14,500 nt of DNA from Symbiodinium natans (Eukaryota; Sar; Dinophyceae; Suessiales; Symbiodiniaceae). How positions within the stretch are numbered: position 1 is the first letter of the stretch; every line of letters starts with the position of its first letter. The position numbers were made by a program, and so were the translations under genes. Of the stretch, positions 1 to 9,416 are shown piece after piece. The notes beneath the pieces were generated by a model that saw only the letters and a program-made list of their open reading frames with translations, searched no databases and had not been told where the DNA came from. The stretch covers positions 195,073 to 209,572 of the forward strand of contig CAJNDS010002669.1 of the NCBI GenBank assembly GCA_905221605.1. The letters run 5' to 3'.

Positions 1-1460
1 ATTTGTTGGACAGCGGAGGCCTCGAGCAGACCGAGACCAGTACTCGGAGCGCCCACCGTCGTCTCCTTGAATCTCTTTGCTGGGGGGCTTCAGGGGTTTT
101 AGGGCATCTTGGGGCATTCTTAGGGCATTTTTAGGGCACTCTGAGGGCATTCTTAGGGTGGGCGGGTTGTCTGCGAGATCGTGAGGGCAAGTGCGTGGCT
201 TGAGCGCAACCGCACGCCAGTGACTTTCACTAGGCGCTGCAACTTGAACTCAGGCCAAGTTCGCGCCCTTGGTCCAGGCACTTCGCCACCGTGATGAGTG
301 AGAGGTTTCGAGTTTCAAACCCTGCTGGTGCACGTAAAGGCAACCCACGTAAAGCAGTAATTGCTACATCCCCACAGCTTCTCTGGCAAGAACCACAATT
401 GAGCAAGTTCTTCCCGAAGCCTCCGTAGAAGGAAATCTTTGCATTCCCTGCCGCCGTGTGATACAGTGAATGGAGCCTTGGCGGCAGCCTTTGACAAGAA
501 GGCTCCCCCCCTCACCAGCCGGGTGCCCCACGATCGTTTTGCAAAGTTAGAATATTAGAAAGCTTGCATGTGACTGCCCCAAGCACCGCAAGCTCCATGT
601 CCTGTAACCCCCGTGGCGCCGGTGGGAGATCCTTGTTCCAGTGGCAACCGCATATTGTTTAATCGTCTTCAAGGCCGCGGGCCGAAGTGGTTTGAGGTTT
701 TAGGATGTTTTGGGCTGGGAGTTTAGGGCGGTTTAGAGGGGTTTTGGGGGTTTGGCTTCAGCTGTGTTCAGGGTAAAATCGGGTAAAAGGGGTTTGGGGT
801 TTGGGCTTTAGGGTTGCCTCCTTCAAGCTCTTGCCGGCGGACGGAAAAATCTTATTTGCTGCCAGCTCAACACACTTGCAGCACTTGCGGAGGCTTTTGG
901 CGTTGCCGGTAAGTAGGTGCCCAAAGCCACGTGCAACTTGGATCAGCTAGGGGGAGCTTGTGAGCGGCGGCTCATGTGCACTTTGGGCAGCGTCCACTAG
1001 TGTGATGCACTCCTGCGAACCGGCCCTGGCTCAAGGGTGTATCTTTAAACATACATACGCGCAGATATAATAGGTGCATACAGATACAGGTATATGTTCA
1101 CTGAATAGTTATATAGGAAATATGGTAACCCACTATACAAATAACGCACCCATATCCATGTCCCACCTGACCTTGGAATTGCACATACGCGCTCCTAGAT
1201 GGCAGAGTCTAGTATAGCCCAGTGCTCGCACAAGCTCCCACAGAAAAGCTCAGTATAGGAATATTAGCAGGTTTAGAGTTCTGTGTTAGTGGATTCCTCC
1301 TTCGACGCCTTTCGCCTCGGCCGATCTGTCTGCAACCATGGTCAGTGCAGGGGCCAAGAAGTCAAGCCCTCAATGCGTCGAACGGACACAAGTCCCTAGG
1401 TCGCGTGCCCTGAACACGGCCTTTCGCTGTTGACCCTGCTCACACCCGAATGTACCCGCG
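1..1460 (+). other. Upstream stretch with no firm gene; weak Cys-rich exon candidates
   Basis: No complete gene is supported here. On the plus strand a few short open stretches look more coding-like than their surroundings. Near 3-80 there is a Glu/Arg/Ser-rich run. Near 180-216 the frame reads GKCVAC. Near 380-472 it ends in CIPCRRVIQ just before a GTGAAT donor-like site. Near 560-602 it reads CDCPKHRK. Near 886-910 it reads CSTCGGFWRC directly before GTAAGT. Paired cysteines recur, so they could be exons of a zinc-binding protein or N-terminal exons of the J-domain gene, but I could not join them in phase. The 1030-1150 part is AT-rich and shows nothing. Chance is a real alternative. Confidence 0.25.
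96..162. repeat. Short imperfect tandem repeat, GGGCATTCTTA-like
   Basis: About five imperfect copies of a 12-14 nt unit (GGGCATT plus CTTA or TTTTA) stand in a row. The unit resembles a degenerate TTAGGG-type repeat and is not coding. Confidence 0.6.
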
Positions 1461-1468
1461 CAAACCAG

Positions 1469-3747
1469 GACCTGTTACTACGAGCTCCTAGGCCGGCAAG
1501 TGCCGCCCTCCTGGGTCCTTAGATGCCTTCGATGCCCGAAGAGTCTCGCAGAGTTCTCTGCCGTCCCGGGTGTGGGCTCATTGCCTCGGATGGCCAGGTT
1601 TGGATCGAAAATGTGAAGCTGCGGAGATCAAAGCCACCTACCGCAAGTAGGCTTGCTCAGCTTCCTCGCCTGCCCCGGCTGCCCCAAGGAGTCCCGGGCA
1701 CTCCGCAGACTCTGCACCTGGATTCTTGTCTCCATAGCTCCCAGCCAAGGCTTGCGCTTCGCATGCATCCCGACAAGGCGCACCAAAATGGAATGTGCCA
1801 GACTCCTAACAGCCAGGCGGGTGACACAGTGACACAGCCCTAGAACAGCAGCGCGGTCTCAAGAAGCCGGACTTGACTATCTCGTTGGGCTAGGTTATGG
1901 CTAGCATACTGTTACCCCTCTTTTTCAAGCCCTGTCCATTCTTGACGGTCTCAGCACCCCAGGCCCCGAAGAAGCAACGAAGCGCTTTCAGCAGATTCAA
2001 GAGGCCTACTCCGTGCCTCGATCTGCAACACGTGAGATGCGTGATCCGTACTCTTTTGCACGCACTCCTTTTTTCACATTTGCTCACTACGACTTAGGTC
2101 CTGTCAGATGCGCAGGAGCTCTCGCCACGATCGTGGGGCGGTCTTCGGGATCTTTGGGGGTCCTCCCTCGAGTTGCAAAGCTCTTCTCTTCAGGAGAGGG
2201 CCTGGTACGACGCCCACCGAGAGCAAATCCTCAGAGGCGATGATGGGCCCGGCGAGGAGTGTCTGGAAGCGGTGTTGCGTGATGCTTGCATGGAGGGATT
2301 CTTCTAAATTACAGTGGTCGTCTGGGTCTCCTTATACCGATACCATTCATTTAAGGGCCGACGCCGCTGCCGACGATCCTGTAGAGAGTCGGCCGGTCGG
2401 CCGGCAACTAATCGGACCTGGAATGTTCGCAATAGCATTCTAGAAGGCTCAGATGGATCGAGGATGTGGGTGTGGTGACATGTGTTCTGAACCTGCATAA
2501 AGATGAAAAAAGAGGTGCGTGGAGGGGGTCAGGGAGACACGGAGCGTTTCGGTGGCGCCGTGTGGAGGGGGTCCCAGGCCTGGGCCTCGGAGGTGCGGCT
2601 ACCAGGCACAGAGCTTTCATGTGGGGCGGGGTGGAGTGGGGTGGGACAACCGCCAATGGAGGCTGACTAGGAAGACTCAAATAGTTTGTTCAGTATAGCG
2701 ATATATGTTCAAAATGGGGACTGCCTTACAAACAGGCCACCCACAAAGCCCCCCCCCCCCCCTTCCCCCAAATTGCAATGCCAGGACCCTTTCAAGACCA
2801 AGATCAACCTATACAAGTATTTCAGCATCCTCCCCAGACTGGTGCAACGACCACTTGCCCGTCTGGCTGTATTCTGTCCCTTTTTCATCCTCCGTCGATG
2901 TTGAATTCTGAGGCGTGTCCTGCTTCGATGGCTTCGGGAATGATGCTCGCGGCTTTTACGCGGTGTATGCCGAGCTGTTCGAGGCTTATCATTCATGACA
3001 ACGGCAGAGGGCTAAAAAGCAAAAGCCAAGCTGCAGCCAGGGGTGGGATGGTGGGTCACTGCAGAAGCTCCCGCTGTTCTGACCGATTCACCCACACTGC
3101 CCCTATGTCACAGTAGAAACAGGAGGAACTTCAGCTCCTGCAGTCCTAGGATCAAGCTATTCACGATTCTATGTACAGTGGCAGGCCATCGATGCTGAAG
3201 AGGAGCAGTGGGAGGCAAGGCCTCAATGGCAGTAAGCGGTAAAAAGAGAGGTAAATGGCGAGAGACCTTTCTCCGCAACCTCGCTGACATTCTCATGGAA
3301 GGATGCTGATGAAGATCATATGGCCATGCCTCCGTTTGGGCGTTCCGACACTGAATGGGCCGACGTGTCAGCCTTCTACAGGCAAGCATCGCGGTTGCGC
3401 TGCAAAGGGTTTGAGACTCTTTGCATCCTTCTTCGGCTGTGGCAATTTCCGAGTTGCCTCAACCTTACCTGTCCTCACCGTCCTGTCAGGCACTGGTTGG
3501 ACTTTTGCTCCAGGAAGGTGGGGAGCAGCTTGCGCTGTCTCCGGAATTCAGGGATGTTCGCTGTGGCTTCAGGGATGTTCAGGGTTTTTCGCGGCTGCTT
3601 GAGGACCCCGCAAGGCTTATAGGCTTCTATAGGGTTGGTTATGGGGACCCCAAGCCTCCAACCTGAATATTTGACCCTTCGCCAACGCAACTCTCCAGTC
3701 CGATCCGATGTCCAGGCATTTGGCCATGCAGATCAGCGCGAAGCTCA
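1469..3747 (+). CDS. DNAJC21: DNAJC21/Jjj1-type J-domain co-chaperone, 5' and 3' incomplete
   Basis: Eleven small exons join in phase: 1469-1491, 1598-1646, 1750-1790, 1963-2012, 2098-2115, 2194-2296, 2913-2983, 3185-3214, 3302-3381, 3490-3517 and 3716-3747 (the last least sure). The product starts inside J-domain helix I (CYYELLG), then has helix II (EIKATYRK), the HPD loop (LRMHPDKAH) that stimulates Hsp70 ATPase, and helix III (RFQQIQEAYSVLSDAQ). The next block, ERAWYDAHREQILRG, is the signature that follows the J-domain in DNAJC21/Jjj1, the co-chaperone of late cytosolic 60S maturation. It is followed by DGFGNDARGFYAVYAELFE, PPFGRSDTEW and FYRHWLDFCSRK, all in family order. The start codon is not found. 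The Lys/Glu-rich half and zinc fingers usual downstream are absent before gene A begins on the other strand. It is either a 3'-truncated copy or continues across a long intron. Confidence 0.82.
2297..2912 (+). other. Long intron of the J-domain gene (GA-AG)
   Basis: This 616-nt gap lies between the exon ending in ...LRDACMEG and the exon starting VSCFDGFG. It holds a G-rich stretch (2515-2650) and a run of C at about 2749-2762. I saw no further exon of the family inside it, though a very short one could be missed. Confidence 0.5.
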
Positions 3748-4159
3748 GTGCAACATGGGCAAAGCGGTCGGTGTTTCAGGGAGTTAGGGGGTCCAGGGCT
3801 CATACTGTATGTTTTTTTTTTAAAGGTGTTATCGACCCCGAAACCCCTAAACGCTGCAAGGTTTCTGAGGCTTTGGGTGTATTGCCCAAAGCCTGAATCC
3901 CCGAACTACTATTGTTGGGCTTATAACATCCTACAACCCTGATGCCCCCCCGCCCCCCCTAAACCCTACCTGTTAATCCCCCGTTCCAGAAAAAACTGTC
4001 CTATTGAAGAGGCCGGAAAAATCCAGCCGCGCAAAAAATCCGTCCGCTTTGATGATGGTCAGAAACCTATTTCCTGGTGGAAACCAGACACCCCCACAAT
4101 TCTTCCGGAACTCCCTGAAAGGGATTGGGGAGGTAGTTGCTGGTGGGTAAGAAGGCTTG
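3748..4159. other. Convergent spacer between the J-domain gene and gene A
   Basis: The plus-strand J-domain exons and the minus-strand gene A meet tail to tail here. The stretch contains a T run (about 3812-3821) followed by TAAAG, degenerate CCCTAAA-type words (3835-3970) and C-rich runs. No Lys/Glu-rich continuation of the co-chaperone is visible, nor any RNA gene. Confidence 0.5.
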
Positions 4160-6895
4160 CTATGGCATTTGCACGCATGGTTTTCGACTTGACGACGGAG
4201 CTGAGTCTTCATCGTAAAGCTCCAAGTGTAAGGCCAGGAGATAGCGCTGCACTGTTCTTTGCATGAGCAGCTGACTTCCCACACGCCTACTCAAACGGGC
4301 GATCTGGCCGATGAAATCCTCGTCCATTTGGACGGAGCTGGATAGGGCATTTTGGCACCATGTGCTGCCACTCCGGCCCGCGAGAAACATGTCTCGAAAG
4401 CTGTGGTGGAGGTAATGTGCCTTTGGCATCATCGGGTATCGAATGCGCCCCTCCTCCAGTTCCCACATTGCTACACGGCTGTACGATGCCAGAAAATGGA
4501 GTCCTGCTGCGCCAGCTCTCTCAGCCTCCGCAGCAGTCATCCAAAAGCCCGAGGAATAGCAGGTCCGGAAGCACACGTTTGCGGCTCGGATGCCAGCCAA
4601 AGCTTCTCGGGTGATCCTAGTGGCTACGTACTGCTGCCCGTTGTTGGACAAGAAATGCTCCAAGAACGACATGAGAATCCTCGTGTCGTTGAACTTGGAC
4701 CAGGTTCCAGTCGGGCAGGCCATGGTGCCGGATTCAATGCCAAACAATTCTTTATCCAGCCGTCCACAGTGCAGCTTGAGCTTGGAGACCTCGCGCCAGG
4801 CCTCATATGCATCGTTGAGCTGCTGCACCCTCGTCTGAAGATTTCCTTGCCCCATGTTTTGCAACACTTCCACTGCAGTGGAAGCGACCATGTGTTTGCC
4901 AAGTCCTCCGTGAAAGTTGTGCCAACAATCGAAGAAAAGACACTGTGGAAGCGTAGTGTCCTCATCAGAACACCCAAGAGCCCGAAAAAACGGTGGAAGC
5001 TCTCGCCACGGCAAAGAATCATACATTGTGTGAGACCATTCGGGGTGAAGGTTGAAGTTTTCGAACACCACACCGTCAGTCCCTGCCAAGCAAAGCCAAC
5101 ATATGCCATTGCTCGTACTCTCGCCAGTCTTTTTGGCGACCCTTGCGTAGGATCGCAAAAGGTGCCCAGCTTTAGCAAGGAAAGGGTTGTCCTTAGTTGC
5201 TGAGTTCATAAGCCACCTAAAAAGTGTACACAGCTTTAGTTTTGTAGACAGTATAATATCCCAAAAACTGAAAATGTGTACTCACTCAGCTACTAAGTGT
5301 CCCCAGTTAAGCCCACACATACGGCGTGCCACTGCTGGCCATTGCACCAAAAGCCTTCTGAGGAAAGCCTTCTGTAGGAAGTGGCAATAGCAAAGCCAAT
5401 GTCATCCCAAACAGGCTCAGCGACTTTACCGTACACGGATTTCGGCACAGCAACATGAAGAAAGCGTGACCGAAGACTGCCACCCATGTTTAGTCCCATT
5501 CGCTGCGTTCTGGCGTTGGCGTCATGGGTGTCAAAAAAAAGCTGTGTGCCCTCGCCTACACAGCCCCTCATGGACCATATAAGGATGCCCTTCTTCCTCT
5601 TCGACCGGCCTTCATCGCCATGCGAAAAAATAGGTATAGTCCGCGCAAGATTTAATTTGCCAGCCATAGCCTGCTGAAAAGCCCAATGGTTTGGACACGC
5701 CTTTGCGAAGCGCCGCCACCATTCCAGCAAGTCGCAGGAACCATGCAAAAGGTGAAGTTGGTCTCGTGCAGCCAGAGCAGACATCATCTTGTAGGGATCC
5801 AGCCACGGCACTTTAATTTCAGAAGGACCAACTCTTAGTCTATCGATGTCCACAGGAAAAGAAACTCCTGCAGATTGAAGCCTTAGAATGCCGATGGATA
5901 CGAATGATAACCGACCAACCCCTACAAGTCACTTAGAAAAATCTGAAAGAATGCTGTCAAAAAGCTCGTTCCAGGCATTGTGCTCCGCACGATGCTTGCT
6001 TCCTCTAGCCAGCCGGCCATGAATCGATTTAGCCGAAGGAGGCGTCGACTCCGCCCGACGTGAGACCGCGTTGTCCCAAACTTGGGCACCAGATGCCTTG
6101 GATGAGAAAAAAACGAGAAACCCTACATATAAACCCTAGATCAACCCTATACGAACCCTGTATTATAAGCCCTACAAACCCTACAAAAACCCTATCAACC
6201 CTATATAAACTCTGCGTATAAACCCTAAACCCAGGACAGGGGATTGGGCGTTCGAGTGTTGGGTGTAAAGTTTGAAAGGGAGTGCATTTTTGGCTTGAAG
6301 CAGTTCAAGTGCCTTCACAGCCGAACCCTAAAGAAATCCGAAAACCTTTCAGAGAAACCTTTAACCCCCTCCAAAGCAACCTAAAGCCGCAACCCGAAAG
6401 CCCCTCCAACCCTAAAGCCCTCCAAAGCAACCCGCAATACCCTCCAAAGCAACCCTAAAGCCCTCAAAACAAGCCCTTACCTCTCCGAAGCACCTCCAAA
6501 GCAACCCCAACCCCTCCAAAGCAACCCGACAGGCCCTGAAACCTCTAAAGCAACCCTAGAGCCCCGACAGCAAGCCTATAGGCCCCGAAGCCTGGCCTAC
6601 TTTGCAAACTATTGTAAACCCTGCGAACCCCGTCAACTCTCACCCGCAGGCAAGCCCCCACTCTCCAAACCTCACAAAAGCAGGCGTCAGGACCTTTGCA
6701 GGGGGATCCGATAGGGGTTTTCTAAGTGGGACAGGGGCGAAAGTCAGAAACTCCGAAAGCTAACCAACACCCCCCACCCTTAAGCTACCACCCTATGTAA
6801 GTATTTGCAACCCACGCTTATGCCGCTGGCCGTGGGGCGCCCTTCACCAGCTGTCGCGCCACTTGAAGGCGCTGCTGATGGTTGTCACCTGTCAT
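4160..6895 (-). CDS. Gene A: uncharacterised dinoflagellate-family protein with D-x2-H-x2-H and DED motifs
   Basis: Coding exons on the minus strand are 6895-6848 (tentative, starts MTGDNHQQRL), 6096-5933, 5881-5302 and 5191-4160, giving about 607 residues. The 5192-5301 intron is GA-AG and rejoins GLTG to DNPFLAKAG; the 5882-5932 intron is GT-AG. Visible features are a conserved WLDPYKMMSAL block, WHAVCVGLTGD, a C-x2-C pair (ICWLC, near residue 295), FFDCWHNFHGGLGK (near 352-365), PTGTWSKF, a PKAHYLHH block and MDEDFIGQIARLSRR (near 554). This order matches, from memory, a very abundant family of uncharacterised dinoflagellate proteins. Spaced Asp/His and a late D-E-D could suit a metal-dependent nuclease or transposase, but no known fold is proven. 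The last three exons are secure; the first exon and true start are less so. Confidence 0.78.
6124..6620. repeat. Degenerate CCCTAAA / CCTCCAAAGCAA repeats inside the first intron of gene A
   Basis: The plus strand carries CCCTACAAACCCTAT-like words (6124-6230), then many imperfect copies of a CCCTCCAAAGCAACCCTAAAGCC-like unit (about 6335-6560). They lie within the proposed intron 6097-6847. The remainder, 6620-6847, shows no clear structure. The intron's acceptor is preceded by a good pyrimidine tract on the coding strand (6102-6120). Confidence 0.65.
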
Positions 6896-7172
6896 GTTTT
6901 GCAAGCTCACCACACAACCCCCCCTCTAAAGACCCTTGCAAACCCAAAAAAGCCCACAGTAGGCCGGCGCAAGTACTCTGAACATGTTTTTCTTGCACGA
7001 GCGCGAAGTGTCCCCAAGCTGGCCGGTTTAGAGCACGCATGCCACCCGCCCACGAATCCGCTGCATTCCCCCGCTGAGTGTGTGTGGTTAGAAGTACAAA
7101 GCAGCTCGACTCGGGCTAAGGGCAGGGTCCGGGCATGAAGGCCCCCTATACATAGCTTTCGCACATGTGCTA
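6896..7172. other. Spacer between gene B stop and gene A start
   Basis: About 280 nt separate the gene B stop codon (7173-7175) from the proposed gene A start (6895). Frames here are open but not protein-like. No promoter element or polyadenylation signal is recognisable, which is usual for dinoflagellates. The shortness would suit co-transcription with trans-splicing; this is not shown. Confidence 0.4.
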
Positions 7173-9357
7173 TCACTTGGACCCATTCTTTGCTTTTGCC
7201 TTCGCCTTTGGCGCTTTGGCAGGCTTGGCCTTGGGCCTTGGGTTTGCAGGGTTCGTGCGCTTCAGCTTGTCGATGTCGCGGATTTGGGGCCTCGCAAGAG
7301 CAACTAGAAGCAACACCCATACCTACGTTTGCAATTCTCTCAATGAGTATATAGAGTTTAAGAGGCAGACATGACTTGGTTCTCCTGAGCTGTGGCCTTC
7401 GACGCCCTTAGGTGCAATCTAACCTTGCAAAAACCATGGTTCGATGAGGTTTACATGTATGAGTCAGGATCAAGGAGCTGGAAGCAGGCTTGCTTGATGA
7501 GTCCCTGCATCTTCTTCCTTATCGCAGGCAGAGTCCTACCCAAAAAAACGATGGGCTGACCCACAGCAACAGTACAAGCAAGGCGCTTAAGATCACCAGA
7601 CATACCGTGCGCCGTGTGCTCGGCCAGCAACTCAGCCAACCCATCCCACTGGTTCTCCATGCTTGTGGCCAGGCGGTCCAGCTCGGTTGCATACCTGAAC
7701 AAAAAGTGGGTCATTTCCGACCACACAAAGCATCGTGCATACACATATGCCTCAAATGAGTTGCCTGGTGTGGGTGCTGGAAGGGTCCGGGTTGTAGGGC
7801 GCCCTAAGCTTGCCGGCCAAGTCGTGCATCTTGGACGTTCGGGCAAGAAGATCGCTCATGGCCTTCTCCACAGCCTCGACAGTTTCCTGAAAAGCATGAT
7901 TGACAGTTTTGGAGGGAGTTTGGGGTGGGGGGTGGTGCTTCGGGTCTCCACACAAATGCGTGCGCGCACTTAGTGCCTCTGGCCGGAAAGGCTGCGCTTC
8001 ACCACCCCCCTCTTCCTCTTCACCAGCCAGGGCTTGCTCAGCATCATCTTCCATGTCGCTGATTAACTCCGCTGCTTCCTTGTCAAGATCTATGGCATCC
8101 TGGTCCACTTGTTTCCTCGAGCCCTGCGTTGTCTTGGAAGTGTCCGTTCCGGTCCATTCATTTTCCACCCAATGCTGAAGCTTCTTGGTGTTGTACTTGT
8201 ACTTCCTTATGGGTAGCAAACTTAGTCTGAACTCAGCAATCCACTCAAAGAAGAACCATGCAGGCCTGCGCAATTGTGGCCTTGTTTTGGTGTACTCCAC
8301 GATGTCCTTGATGTCCGACCTGAGCGGTAGGGTTTAGGGTTTAGGGTTTAGGGTTTAGGGTTATAGGGTTAATTATAGGGTTATAGGGTTTAGGGTTTAG
8401 GGCATATAGGGTTTATAAGGGTTTAGGGTTATAGGGTTCAAGGGTTTAGGGTTTAGGGCATATAGTGTTTATAAGGGTTTAGGGTTTAGGGTTTAGGGTT
8501 ATAGGGTTATAGGGTTATAGGGTTTAGGGTTTAGGGTTTAGGGCATATAGGGTTTATAAGGGTTTAGGGTTTAGGGTTTAGGGTTTAGGGTTATAGGGTT
8601 ATAGGGTTATAGGGTTTAGGGTTTAGGGTTTAGGTTTAGGGTTTCGGATTAGTAGGGTTTATACACAGGGTTTATATAGGGGTTTTGTATAGGGTTTAGG
8701 CTCAGGGGAGCCTGTCAAAGATTGTATTAGACTTGAAGGCTACTGTGCTTGGAAAGGGGCGCGTTCAGCTTCAGAATTGTAGCCATCGCGCTTTCTGTGT
8801 ACCACCCCGCTTTGGTTTCCTTGAGCTTGCTTTTCTCCTTCTCGACATACTTGGTCACTGACTTGCGAAAGGCGGCCTAAGTTTGATTTTTTTTACACAC
8901 ACACACACACACGTTTAGGGTTTAGGGTTTGGGGTTTATAGGGCTTAGGGTTTAGGGTTTAGGGTTATACGGTTTAGGGTTTAGGGTTTATAGGGTTTAG
9001 GGTTTAGGGTTTAGGGTTATAGGTTTTAGGGTTTAGGGTTTATAGGGTATATAGGGTTTAGGGTTTAGGGTTATAGGGTTATAGGGTTATAGGGTTATAG
9101 GGTTTAGGGGCATATAGGGTTTATAAGGGTTTAGGGTTTAGGGTTTAGGGTTTAGGGTTTAGGGTTATATAGGGTTATAAGGTTATAGGGTTATAGGGTT
9201 TAGGGTTTAGGGCATATAGGGCTTATAAGGGTTTAGGGTTTAGGGTTTAGGGTCTATAGGGTCTATAGGGTTTAGGGTTTAGGGTATAGGGTTTAGGGTT
9301 TAGGGTTTAGGGTTTAGGGTTTAGGGTTTAGGGCACGCGCGCACACACACACACAAA

Positions 9358-9416
<59 letters not shown>

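Noticed and set aside
3108-3389. Minus-strand open frame of 93 codons
   Set aside because: It is antisense to three exons of the J-domain gene that fit family order and phase.
3545-3580. Two copies of TTCAGGGATGTTC
   Set aside because: Only two copies in an intron of the J-domain gene; too little to call an element.
4352-5203. Plus-strand open frame of 283 codons
   Set aside because: It is the antisense shadow of the large last exon of gene A, which matches a recognisable protein family and splices in phase with the exon before it.
5791-5853. Start of gene A at the GTG at 5853
   Set aside because: GTG starts are a prokaryotic convention. The same frame continues upstream to an AG|G acceptor at 5882 and joins in phase to a further exon.
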